Assembly: GCF_030418165.1 (NCBI RefSeq)
Contig: NZ_JAUHTQ010000004.1
Location: forward strand, 186,001-250,000
Direction: 5' to 3'
Source: Ureibacillus aquaedulcis
GTDB taxonomy: Bacteria; Bacillota; Bacilli; Bacillales_A; Planococcaceae
DNA length: 64,000 bases
Of the stretch, positions 44,355 to 53,065 are shown one piece after another. Both the position numbers and the translations under genes were made by a program. The notes under the pieces are model-generated. The model was not told the origin of the DNA, made no database searches, and saw only the letters and a program-made list of their open reading frames with translations. How positions within the stretch are numbered: the stretch's first letter is position 1; every line of letters starts with the position of its first letter.

Positions 44355-45293
44355 ATGACAGTTGAACGACCGATTCCTACAGGGATATTAGGTTTCCCAG
44401 TAACGCCGATGAATGAGGACCTATCCATAAATTATGAAGGCTTTCAAAAAAATATAGAATTTCTAATCGAAAATGGTTTGAATTCTATATTTATTGCATG
44501 CGGGGCAGGGGAATTTCATGCCATCAGTGAAGAGGAGTATGAACAACTCATTATTAAAGCAAAAGAAGTGGTGCAAAACCGGGTACCTATCTATACGGGT
44601 GTTGGCGGTAAGATCACGGAAGCTTTGAGACAGACAAAAATTTCTGCCAAACATGGGGTAGAGGGGTACTTAATATTACCACCATATCTAATCGATCCTT
44701 CACAGGATGGAATCTTTGCATATTTAAAAATGATTATTAAGAGCACAGACTTAAACGCAATTGTATACCAACGTGATAACTGTATTCTAACGCTGGATAC
44801 ACTGAAAAAATTAGCCGAATTACCTCAACTGGTCGGCTTCAAAGACGGTGTGGGCAATATTGAAACAAATGTCGAATTTACCCAAGCATTAGGAAATCGA
44901 TTGGCATGGATCAATGGAATGCCGCTGGCGGAAGTGACAATGCCGACTTATTTGAATATAGGTTTTGATACGTACTCATCTGCAATTTCAAATTATATTC
45001 CTTTTGTATCTCGTCAATATTTGAATGCGCTAATCAGCGGCAATCATGAAAAAGTAAAACAAATATATGAAGACGTAATATTCCCTATTCACAATATCAG
45101 AAAACAAAAGAAAGGGTATGCCGTATCCCTCATTAAAGCGGGGATGAATATTGTCGGTCTTTCAGTCGATACCCATGTCCGTCCGCCTATTGCTCCAGTG
45201 GAACAACAACACTATGAGGCATTGGCCAAAATTATTGAACGGGCAATAGAAAAATATGCCGAAGTACCAGGCGGAAATGTAAGTTCCAATTAA
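44355..45293 (+). CDS. kdgD: 5-dehydro-4-deoxyglucarate dehydratase (DapA superfamily)
   Basis: 312 residues from ATG 44355 (AAAAGGTGG upstream). TIM barrel of the DapA/KdgD family: 'GILGFPVTPMNEDLSINYEG', 'GAGEFHAISEEEY', 'VPIYTGVGGKITEALRQ', Schiff-base lysine in 'LVGFKDGVGNIE', and a catalytic Tyr near 'AIVYQRDN'. KdgD converts the GarD product to 2-oxoglutarate semialdehyde with loss of water and CO2. Adjacent to garD, which supports the call. Confidence 0.92.
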   Translation: MTVERPIPTGILGFPVTPMNEDLSINYEGFQKNIEFLIENGLNSIFIACGAGEFHAISEEEYEQLIIKAKEVVQNRVPIYTGVGGKITEALRQTKISAKHGVEGYLILPPYLIDPSQDGIFAYLKMIIKSTDLNAIVYQRDNCILTLDTLKKLAELPQLVGFKDGVGNIETNVEFTQALGNRLAWINGMPLAEVTMPTYLNIGFDTYSSAISNYIPFVSRQYLNALISGNHEKVKQIYEDVIFPIHNIRKQKKGYAVSLIKAGMNIVGLSVDTHVRPPIAPVEQQHYEALAKIIERAIEKYAEVPGGNVSSN

Positions 45294-45322
45294 TTGACAA
45301 AACGAATTATAGTCACCATGGG

Positions 45323-45360
45323 AAAGAAGAGATAATTTTATATCTCTTCTTTAATTTTTA
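45323..45360 (+). terminator. Internal terminator-like hairpin
   Basis: Perfect 12-bp stem AAAGAAGAGATA/TATCTCTTCTTT, loop of 6, followed by AATTTTTA. It sits between kdgD and the hydroxyacid dehydrogenase gene, so downstream genes may be transcribed at a lower level. Confidence 0.65.
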
Positions 45361-45375
45361 AAAGGATGTGGAAAA

Positions 45376-46341
45376 ATGGAAAAATTTAAAGTATTAATTC
45401 CTTTACCCGTTTCTCAGGAAGCGTTGGATATTTTTGAACAACACGATTGTACGGTTATTTGTTTACCGAATGATTCTGAACAGGAAATTGAAAAATATAT
45501 AGAAGAAGTCGATGCTATTCTTCTTCGGACAACAAATTTTAGAAAAGAAATGATCGATAAGGCCAGAAATTTAAAAATCATCGCTAGGCATGGTGTCGGG
45601 TTTGACCAAATTGATGTGGAGTATGCCATTTCAAAAGGAATTCAAGTATGCTACGCACCATTATCCAATATTAATTCTGTAGCTGAACATACTGTTATGC
45701 TTATGATGGCATTGGCAAAACGCGTAAATGAAGGGCAAATTGCAGTCAGAACAAATCAATTTAATAAACGTAATGGTTTGTTAGGTATAGAGCTGAAAGA
45801 TAAAACCGTAGGACTCATAGGTCTCGGAAATATCGGAAAGCTGGTGGCGCAAAAGTGCCACTTTGGATTTGGAATGAATATTATCGCCTATGATCCGTAC
45901 GTCAAGGAATTGAATGAAGAGTATATCCACCTTGAAGATTCATTGGAGAAGTTACTAAAGAGTGCGGACTTTATTTCTCTTCACGTACCTTATCTACCTG
46001 AAACCCATCACTTAATTGGTGAAAGGGAGCTCGAACACATGAAGCCTACCTCATATTTAATCAATGCCGCACGAGGAGGCATTCTCGATGAACAGGCGGT
46101 TTTGACTGCTATTCATAACGGAGTGATTGCCGGGGCGGCATTAGATGTATTTGAAGGGGAGCCCTTTGACATTAATGAAGGATGGTACTCTGTAGAGCAA
46201 GCTGTACTTACACCGCATGTTGCAGCCTTGACAATTGATGCAATGAGGGATATGGCGATCGTAACGGCTACTCAAATAGTCGATGTGAAATGTGGAAATC
46301 AGCCATCTTTCAGCCTGAACGAACAAGTAGCGAGGAGGTAG
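45376..46341 (+). CDS. D-isomer-specific 2-hydroxyacid dehydrogenase
   Basis: 321 residues from ATG 45376 (AAAGGATG upstream). Catalytic and NAD-binding parts interleaved as in SerA-like enzymes: 'IIARHGVGFDQIDVEYAISK', Rossmann motif 'TVGLIGLGNIGKLVAQ', 'LHVPYLPETHHLIGERELEH', catalytic Arg region 'INAARGGILDEQAV', Glu in 'ALDVFEGEPFDI' and His in 'LTPHVAALTIDAM'. No C-terminal ACT domain, so not a true SerA. Substrate unknown. Confidence 0.92.
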   Translation: MEKFKVLIPLPVSQEALDIFEQHDCTVICLPNDSEQEIEKYIEEVDAILLRTTNFRKEMIDKARNLKIIARHGVGFDQIDVEYAISKGIQVCYAPLSNINSVAEHTVMLMMALAKRVNEGQIAVRTNQFNKRNGLLGIELKDKTVGLIGLGNIGKLVAQKCHFGFGMNIIAYDPYVKELNEEYIHLEDSLEKLLKSADFISLHVPYLPETHHLIGERELEHMKPTSYLINAARGGILDEQAVLTAIHNGVIAGAALDVFEGEPFDINEGWYSVEQAVLTPHVAALTIDAMRDMAIVTATQIVDVKCGNQPSFSLNEQVARR

Positions 46342-46344
46342 TAT

Positions 46345-47421
46345 ATGGGGAAATTGCTTGTCAAACAACAACCATTACAATCGTTGTGCAGAGAAATTTT
46401 GGCAAAACCATTAAATCGTTCAGAAGCGGAAATTATTGCAGATTCTCTCGTTTTTGCCGATTTGTATGGAGTCCACTCCCACGGTGTTATTAAACTAAAA
46501 GCCAGCCTGGATCGCTTAAATAGTAAACTTATAGAGCCCAAAACGGAGATTCAATTAGAGCGTGACATGAATGCCGTTGCCCTACTCAATGCGAATAACG
46601 GCTGGGGTCAAGTGGCTTCTGTGCAAGCAATGGATCTTTGTATTGAGAAAAGCAGGACGTTTAACGCAAGTTTCGTTGGTGTCAAAAATTCCAATCATTT
46701 TGGAATTGGAAGGTATTATACAATGAAAGCTGCCAAAGAAGGAATGATTGGTTTTGCTTGCTCGAATGCCTCGAATTATATGGTGCCGTTTGGAGCCAAG
46801 ACACCAAGCATTGGAGCAAACGCATTCAGTATGAGTGTTCCAACGAAAAATGACTTTATAATAACCCTGGATATGTCGACGAGTAATGTAGCAAGAGGCA
46901 AAATTGCAATCGCACAAAGAGATGGGAAACCCATTCCAAATGGATGGGCCATTACGATTGATGGGGAAGATACTACAGATCCAGAAGAAGCGATGAAAGG
47001 GTATTTGTTGCCTCTTGGCGCCAAAGGTTCCGGTATGGCCATTATGCTGGATATTCTTTCGGGGATATTAACTGGTTCAAACTTCGGTGCCAATATTCCT
47101 TCCCAATTTGAAGGGAATGAACCTCAAAAACTGGGTCATCTCTTTGGTACCATGAATATTGAAAGTTTCATAGATATGGACAAATTTTATGAACGAATCG
47201 AAGTCAAAGTAAATGAGACCGTTTCGACAGAACCAATGGAAGGGTTTGATCGGGTGGTTATGCCGGGTCAGCAATCGTATGAAACGTATCAGAAAAATAG
47301 TCGGGAAGGGATTCCTTTGGATAAAGCTGTTTTGGAAGAATTAATTTCATTGGCGAGAACATATGAAGTGGATGCAATATTTATAGAAGAATTGCTTTCA
47401 GCCATTGGAGGTGAAATCTGA
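46345..47421 (+). CDS. Ldh2-family malate/L-lactate-type dehydrogenase, copy 1
   Basis: 358 residues from ATG 46345, only 3 bases after the preceding stop (GAGGAGG upstream). Non-Rossmann NAD(P)-dependent family (YlbC, AllD, YiaK, ComC): 'DLYGVHSHGVIKLKASLDRL', 'NGWGQVASVQAMDLCIEKS', catalytic His in 'VKNSNHFGIGRYYTM', 'LGAKGSGMAIMLDILSGIL'. Oxidises or reduces a 2-hydroxy/2-oxo acid. Paralogous to the next gene. Confidence 0.93.
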   Translation: MGKLLVKQQPLQSLCREILAKPLNRSEAEIIADSLVFADLYGVHSHGVIKLKASLDRLNSKLIEPKTEIQLERDMNAVALLNANNGWGQVASVQAMDLCIEKSRTFNASFVGVKNSNHFGIGRYYTMKAAKEGMIGFACSNASNYMVPFGAKTPSIGANAFSMSVPTKNDFIITLDMSTSNVARGKIAIAQRDGKPIPNGWAITIDGEDTTDPEEAMKGYLLPLGAKGSGMAIMLDILSGILTGSNFGANIPSQFEGNEPQKLGHLFGTMNIESFIDMDKFYERIEVKVNETVSTEPMEGFDRVVMPGQQSYETYQKNSREGIPLDKAVLEELISLARTYEVDAIFIEELLSAIGGEI

Positions 47422-48488
47422 TGGGAAAAATTATTATAAAAGAGGATATCTTGTCTTCTCTTTGTGTAGAAGTTTTTTCCTGTAAAGTCCCACTTCATGA
47501 AGCAAAAATCATCGTTGATAATCTAATTGAAGCTGAACTGACCGGTGTCTCCTCTCATGGAGTGACCAAGGTATTTGATTACCTAGTAAGACAAGAAAAA
47601 AATTTGATTTCAGCAACTACTGAAATTGAAGCAGAACGAGATGAAATAACAACTTTTACTTGGAATGCCCATAATGGCTGGGGTGCGGTAGCAGGGAAGC
47701 AGGCCATGCAGGAGTGTATTGAACGTGGCAAATTATATGGCGTAAGTTTTGGAGCAGTAAACCATTCAAATCACTTCGGCATTGCATCTTACTATACAAA
47801 AATGGCTGCGAAAAAAGATATGATTGGTTTTGCATTTACGAATTCCTCAAGTCTTATGGTTCCTTATGGCGGAAAAACACCATCTTTAGGAACAAATCCG
47901 ATTTGTATAAGTATACCGACAGGGACAGATGTTATTGTGACCCTCGATATGTCGACAGCAATCACAGCGAGGGGGCGCATTAATTTGGCGCAAAAGTTAA
48001 ATCAAAAAATCCCCAATAACTGGGCCATCACTGCTGATGGAAATGAAACAACAGACCCGACAGAAGCGTTACAGGGCTATATTCTGCCTATGGGTGCGAA
48101 AGGCTCCGGCTTAGCGATCATGGTTGATATAATCACAGGCGTATTAACAGGTGCCAACTTTGGAAGTGGTGTGCCAAGACAATATGAAGAGGATATCCCT
48201 CAAAATTTAGGTCATCTTTTTGGAACAATCGATATTTCGAAGTTTATCGATTTAGATGATTTTTATAAAAATATGAAAGATCGAATCGACCAGATCGTTA
48301 ATTCAGAACCCATGGAGGGCTTTAATCGTGTCATGTACCCTGGTCAAATTGAACATGAGAGAAAATGCGAACAACTCGAAAAGGGTATAGAGTTGGATAA
48401 GGAAATTTATTTGGAACTCATTTCATTAGCAAAAAAATATAATGTTAACGTGGAACAGTATGAACATATATTGAATGAAGTAAGATAA
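47421..48488 (+). CDS. Ldh2-family malate/L-lactate-type dehydrogenase, copy 2
   Basis: 355 residues; its ATG overlaps the previous TGA by one base, so translation is coupled. Same family and motifs: 'ELTGVSSHGVTKVFDYL', 'NGWGAVAGKQAMQECIER', 'VNHSNHFGIASYYTKM', 'MGAKGSGLAIMVDIITGVL'. It is clearly diverged from copy 1, so the two are an old tandem duplication or a heteromeric pair with different substrates. Last gene of the operon. Confidence 0.93.
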   Translation: MGKIIIKEDILSSLCVEVFSCKVPLHEAKIIVDNLIEAELTGVSSHGVTKVFDYLVRQEKNLISATTEIEAERDEITTFTWNAHNGWGAVAGKQAMQECIERGKLYGVSFGAVNHSNHFGIASYYTKMAAKKDMIGFAFTNSSSLMVPYGGKTPSLGTNPICISIPTGTDVIVTLDMSTAITARGRINLAQKLNQKIPNNWAITADGNETTDPTEALQGYILPMGAKGSGLAIMVDIITGVLTGANFGSGVPRQYEEDIPQNLGHLFGTIDISKFIDLDDFYKNMKDRIDQIVNSEPMEGFNRVMYPGQIEHERKCEQLEKGIELDKEIYLELISLAKKYNVNVEQYEHILNEVR

Positions 48489-48705
48489 ACAGAAGCTGTG
48501 GCAGGGGTGAATGTCAAAGAAGCCTAAAAACTAAATCATGCTTATTCTCTATTGATGTATAAGATAAATTAAGGAAGCGAAGAGGAGAAGGTGTGGTATT
48601 GCCGAAACATATTTATCATTGGCCATACCTCCTATTTTAAGAGGATTATGGCTCTTTTCAAATGTATGTGTTCTTCAGTTTGTAGAATTCAAATCCCTAG
48701 TAAAG

Positions 48706-49105
48706 TCAGATATCATAGACACTTTTTTTCTTGTAATCTACTAATAGAAATAAATTTAGAATCAACAGAGAAATGAACATCGTCAATGGAATTACCCATA
48801 AATATGCATCATTCAAAATCAAACCAACGAAAAAAACCAACAAAACCAACAGGGGAGATAGAATGTAATAGACTTTGGTATTATACAGCCAACCATAAGG
48901 AAAGAAATGCGCACTCGTAATGAGGGCAAAGAATATAAGTGCATCGTTTGGATTGGAAAAGAATACCCAAGAAATTAAAGGAAAATAAACCAACTGTGCG
49001 AGGTTCAAAATTAAGCCTAAATTTCCTAGTGGGTTGCTCTTAGCCTTCCAAAACTGCCAGCGGAAACATCAAGCCTGTAGAATACAAAGCAAATATATTC
49101 TTCAT
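48706..49105 (-). pseudogene. Frameshifted multi-helix membrane protein remnant (DUF7010-like)
   Basis: On the minus strand from 49105 one frame reads 'MKNIFALYSTGLMFPLAVLE' and then stops. A neighbouring frame takes over ('FWKAKSNPLGNLGLILNLAQ') and runs to 48706 with three more hydrophobic helices ('YFPLISWVFF', 'ALIFFALITSAHFFPYGWLY', 'LLVLLVFFVGLIL'). Both pieces fit one integral membrane protein, so a frameshift has broken the gene. The family name is tentative. Confidence 0.45.
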
Positions 49106-49410
49106 ATTGATTTCAAATGATTGTTAGGAATAGGTCGGTGATGATTCCCCATATTATTACCCCTCATAACAAGAAGGAGGTACCGTTTTTGCTCTTAAGA
49201 GATAGTTCATTTTTCATTGTCAATAAATCCATAAATTTAATCCCCTTTAAACTCTGTTAGTATTTAACTCTTCTAAAATTTTGTTATGCTATTATAATCT
49301 ATTTTAGCATAAATTATCTATTTACTTTCCCGATAATAATTTAGTAAAAAAGTATATATGTATTCTAGTAAGCAATAGTAAGCAGGAAATTGAAACACAA
49401 TCAAAAAGAA

Positions 49411-49441
49411 AACAGCTGGACCAATTTTAGGTCCAGCTGTT
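49411..49441 (-). terminator. Chemoreceptor gene terminator
   Basis: Perfect AACAGCTGGACC/GGTCCAGCTGTT stem, 7-base loop, with TTCTTTTT on the minus-strand side. Confidence 0.85.
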
Positions 49442-49451
49442 TCTTTAGATA

Positions 49452-51404
49452 TTATACTTTAAATTTATTAATTAAAGATTGTAATTCATCAGCCATATGT
49501 TCAAGTGTTTGTGCAGCGGCACCCATTTCTTCCATAGAAGCATAAATTTCTTGTGTGGATGCTGCAGCTTCTTCTGCGGAAGAAGCATTATTTCGTGCTA
49601 GATCTACTAATGAAACAGCTGTTGCAGTTGTTTCTTCTACAGAAGCAGCAATCTCCTGTGAAGTCGACGAAATTCCAGTAATTTTTGGCGAGATTTCTTT
49701 TAACCCTTCATAAATTTCTTTAAACTTGGCTGACGTATCGTCGGTTAGCTCCAACCCTTTGTTGACATTTATGATGGCTTTTTTCATTAAAGTTACTGAA
49801 TCTAAAGTGTCTTGCTGGATTCCTTCAATTAAATTATTAATTTGTTCTGTTGATTGTTGTGAGCTTTCTGCTAATTTGCGAACTTCTTGGGCCACTACTG
49901 CAAAGCCCTTACCATGTTCACCTGCTCTTGCAGCCTCAATGGCAGCATTAAGTGCCAGTAGATTAGTTTGATTTGCAATTTCTTTAATAACATCCAAGAT
50001 AGTTCCAATTTCTTGAGTGCGCTTTGATAATGAGTTGATCATTCGATCGGATTGCGCTACCGAATCATTAATAGAGTGCATTTGAGAAACGGTATTTTGA
50101 ACTGCTGTATTTCCATGATTCACTGTTTGCATGGCGTGTTCCGAAAGTTTTGCAACCTCCGTTGCATTGTCGGCAATTTCAACCACCTTACTAGTCATTT
50201 CTTCCATTACGAAAACATTTTGCTCGTTTCCTTTTAATTGATGATCTGAATTTAAAGCTACTTCCTGAACGGTTTGTGATGCTTGTTCCGAAGCTGCAAT
50301 GGTTTGATTTGAGCTTTCAGAAAGTGAAAGGGAGGACTCACGAACACTTTGAACGCTGGTATTCACTTGTTTTATTAATGCTTGTAAATTTTCACGCATT
50401 GCATCAAAGGAAGAAGCAAGTTGTCCGATTTCATCCTTGGAAGAATGATCTACTTTAACGGTTAAGTCACCTTCACTTATAATTCTTGTTTTTTCATTTA
50501 AAATACGTAGGGGTCTTACAATTGAACGGATAATGATATAGACGAATCCCGTGCCGATAACCAATGCGGCAAGTGCAATCATACTATTCAAGAGCAATGT
50601 TCTGCTGGCAGCATCATTAGCCTCTGAGTTGAAAACTGTTCCAACAATTTTCCATCCAGTAAGTTCATTAACAAAATATACTGCCGAATTCTCTTCATTT
50701 TGAAAAATCCCTTTATTCGAATCGATTGAATTTAAATAAGTTTCTTCTGCGGGAGTTCCGCTCTCAGTATCTGGTTTGGAAATGTAATTGTTGGCGTTAT
50801 CAAGAAGCATGATAAAGCCCTGGTCTCCTATTTTTACGGAATTAGTCAATTCTGCCAACCGTTGAATACTTATATCCATACCAAAGACAGCCGATTGATC
50901 TTCAAGTTGTTTAGCAACTGTCACGACCAGCTCCCCGGAACTAGTTGAAATATATGGTTCTGTCACGATGGCAGTTCCACTGTTTTCCACTGCTTTTATG
51001 TACCATGGCCGTTCACGTGGATCATAGCTTGAATCATACGTATAGGCAGGGCGGCGGAACATTTCGCCTTCTTCTGACCCGACATATGCGATTGCTACTT
51101 CAGGATGAAGAGCCAGATATTCATCTAATAAAGAATTCAATTTTCCAATGTTGGACTCAGTCATTTGTTGTGTTATGTATTGGGCAAAAAATGTAGCTTG
51201 ATCAAGCTTTGGCTGTATGGTAGATGTTATATTCCCATTAACTAAATTAAGACTAGCTTCAGCACTTGCAATCTGTTCAGTTTCAATCTGATTTTTTGCA
51301 CTATTATAAGAAATTATAGCAATAGAAAAGGTTGGAACAATTAAAATAATAATAAATGAAAGAATTAATCGATTCTTGATCGACCATTTTGAAAAGATAT
51401 TCAC
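49452..51404 (-). CDS. Methyl-accepting chemotaxis protein
   Basis: 650 residues from GTG 51404 (AGAAGGAG upstream). TM1 at about 12-32, an extracellular dCache-like ligand domain (about 35-265, with 'YDPRERPWYIKAVENSG'), TM2 at about 270-294, HAMP to about 350, and a long coiled-coil signalling domain. The CheA/CheW contact tip is 'ANQTNLLALNAAIEAARAGE'. Similar to Bacillus McpA/McpB-type receptors for amino acids. It ends without a CheB/CheR-binding pentapeptide. Confidence 0.95.
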   Translation of the reverse strand: MNIFSKWSIKNRLILSFIIILIVPTFSIAIISYNSAKNQIETEQIASAEASLNLVNGNITSTIQPKLDQATFFAQYITQQMTESNIGKLNSLLDEYLALHPEVAIAYVGSEEGEMFRRPAYTYDSSYDPRERPWYIKAVENSGTAIVTEPYISTSSGELVVTVAKQLEDQSAVFGMDISIQRLAELTNSVKIGDQGFIMLLDNANNYISKPDTESGTPAEETYLNSIDSNKGIFQNEENSAVYFVNELTGWKIVGTVFNSEANDAASRTLLLNSMIALAALVIGTGFVYIIIRSIVRPLRILNEKTRIISEGDLTVKVDHSSKDEIGQLASSFDAMRENLQALIKQVNTSVQSVRESSLSLSESSNQTIAASEQASQTVQEVALNSDHQLKGNEQNVFVMEEMTSKVVEIADNATEVAKLSEHAMQTVNHGNTAVQNTVSQMHSINDSVAQSDRMINSLSKRTQEIGTILDVIKEIANQTNLLALNAAIEAARAGEHGKGFAVVAQEVRKLAESSQQSTEQINNLIEGIQQDTLDSVTLMKKAIINVNKGLELTDDTSAKFKEIYEGLKEISPKITGISSTSQEIAASVEETTATAVSLVDLARNNASSAEEAAASTQEIYASMEEMGAAAQTLEHMADELQSLINKFKV

Positions 51405-51424
51405 TATACATTCTCCTTCTGTTC

Positions 51425-51487
51425 TAGATATTATAATTTAATCAAATCTTTACAATAGATATTATAATGTAATAATTATAATATCTA
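51425..51487. repeat. Three copies of a 13-mer upstream of the chemoreceptor
   Basis: TAGATATTATAAT occurs at 51425-51437 and 51456-51468 in direct orientation and as its complement at 51475-51487. The last two form a perfect 13-bp hairpin with a 6-base loop. The block lies just upstream of the receptor's ribosome binding site. Confidence 0.75.
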
Positions 51488-51616
51488 TTCTCTTAAAAAA
51501 GTATAATTTTCAAAAAATAATATTTTTTATAAGTTAAAGAGCTTAAATCAATTTTAGGTTTATGAATTATGGTCCAATAGAAGGGAAGAGGAGTATCAAT
51601 TTTTTCATAGAAAAAA

Positions 51617-51643
51617 GACTAAGTTCAATTACTGAACTTAGTC
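51617..51643 (-). terminator. SLH-protein gene terminator
   Basis: GACTAAGTTCA/TGAACTTAGTC stem followed on the minus strand by six T residues. Confidence 0.85.
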
Positions 51644-51662
51644 CTAATTTTAGTATAAATGA

Positions 51663-52781
51663 TTATTGGATTTCAGAGGCTGCAACTTCTTCCCAATTCT
51701 CTCCATTTGCCTCTTCGTCGTAAACTATGTTGTAAATTTTCCATTTACCGTCATTGCTTTTCTTTAGATAAGCTGTTCCAGATAGGTCTACTGTCATATT
51801 AAATGACATATCTGGAGCCGTCATGGACATATTATATCGTAGATCTTCAATGCGCACCTGAGCAAAATTCTTGTTTACGGAAGCTGGATTAATTGAATGC
51901 TCACCAACTTGTTCCATCGTGAATGTAGTATCCATGTCTTCAATCAAATCTTCAGTATCCAGACTTTCCAGAGAAGCAGCTAGATAGTAACCGATTGTTG
52001 TGTCACGATATAGGGCTTCCAAAGCTTTTGAATCTTGCTGTTCAGTGAGGGTCATTTCTTCTTGAATATTACGGGCAACTGTTTGTACAACTGCAAGTTT
52101 ATCTTCATCAGAACCAGGTTGTAAATGTAGGGCACGGTCAATCATTACGATAGCCTCAGCACGTGTCGCATTATTGCTTGGCTTGAATACATCCCCATAA
52201 CCTTTGATTATCTCAACAGCGGCTGTTTTCCTAATCGCTTCATAAGCGAAATTTCCCTGAGGTACATCTGAGAATACTTTACCAGTTCCTGAAAAATTAA
52301 TCGTTGTCCCGAATGCACGATAAATCATTGCCGTAATTTCGGCACGAGTAATTTTATCATTCGGGCGGAAACTGCCGTCTGGTGTTCCGTTAATAATACC
52401 AAGACTGCTGGCAACTTTAACAGGCACATAATACCAGTTTGTTGGTTTTACATCAGGAAATGATTTGCCAGGGATGTCCGAATTTAAATTCATCGCATAA
52501 ACCAAGATTTTTGTGAATTCAGCACGAGTAATTGTATTATTTGGCTTCAAGTAGACGTATGAGTATTCATATACTTCACCGTCTTCCTCAAATTCTTCAC
52601 TTTCTACATATCCGTCAACGATGTCCGCATTCAGGAAGCGTTCCAATTCATCGTATGCCCAATGATCGTAATCAACATCATCGGAATAGTAAAGATCGAT
52701 GGATTTTTCTGCTGCTAATGCCGGCGTAACAGAGAAACCAAATACTACTAGAGAAGTTAAAAAAACATATAATCCTTTCAA
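51663..52781 (-). CDS. S-layer-homology (SLH) domain protein
   Basis: 372 residues from TTG 52781 (GGAGGAAGG upstream). Signal peptide ending 'TPALAAEKS'. Three SLH modules occupy about 25-215: an unusual first one with an acidic insert (DELERFLNADIVDGYVESEE), then 'FPDVKPTNWYYVPVKVASSL' and 'FSDVPQGNFAYEAIRKTAAV', each ending in an 'ITRAE'/'ATRAEA' motif. These bind pyruvylated cell-wall polysaccharide. The C-terminal 150 residues resemble an NTF2-like domain ('VYLK.SNDGKWKIYNIVYDE' type strands). Function at the wall unknown. Confidence 0.92.
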   Translation of the reverse strand: MKGLYVFLTSLVVFGFSVTPALAAEKSIDLYYSDDVDYDHWAYDELERFLNADIVDGYVESEEFEEDGEVYEYSYVYLKPNNTITRAEFTKILVYAMNLNSDIPGKSFPDVKPTNWYYVPVKVASSLGIINGTPDGSFRPNDKITRAEITAMIYRAFGTTINFSGTGKVFSDVPQGNFAYEAIRKTAAVEIIKGYGDVFKPSNNATRAEAIVMIDRALHLQPGSDEDKLAVVQTVARNIQEEMTLTEQQDSKALEALYRDTTIGYYLAASLESLDTEDLIEDMDTTFTMEQVGEHSINPASVNKNFAQVRIEDLRYNMSMTAPDMSFNMTVDLSGTAYLKKSNDGKWKIYNIVYDEEANGENWEEVAASEIQ

Positions 52782-52957
52782 AGACCTTCCTCCACTTTCT
52801 TCTATTAAACTTTTACTAACATTTGAAGTTTACATGAATAATAAAAATAATACTATGTGGAATATATGGTAATTAGGGTTTGTTAACTTAGTGACAGATT
52901 TAAAGAAAGGGGATTAACTTAGTAAAATAAATTGAAAATTACTGTCAATACTAAATT

Positions 52958-53031
52958 TTGAATAAATGTTGAATAAAATGTGACGAATTTGTTAATAAAA
53001 TGTGGCTAAATTGTGAAAAGGGGGGTATAAT
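52958..53031 (+). promoter_or_regulatory. Six 11-bp-spaced (G/T)TGAA-type repeats and -10 box
   Basis: Units start at 52958, 52969, 52980, 52991, 53002 and 53013: TTGAATAAATG, TTGAATAAAAT, GTGACGAATTT, GTTAATAAAAT, GTGGCTAAATT, GTGAAAAGGGG. A TATAAT -10 follows at 53026-53031. The exact 11-bp phasing is typical of OmpR-family activator arrays (ResD, PhoP). The same units precede qoxA. Confidence 0.7.
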
Positions 53032-53065
53032 ATATATAAATAATCCAAGAAGGAGTGGCTCTAAA

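Noticed and set aside
42795-48488. Sulfolactate degradation (Slc/Suy/ComC) as the function of the operon
   Set aside because: The gene layout (Tct transporter, UxaA-family lyase, SerA-like and Ldh2-like dehydrogenases) is similar, but the lyase follows GarD closely in one fused chain and is paired with kdgD, so aldarate catabolism fits better.
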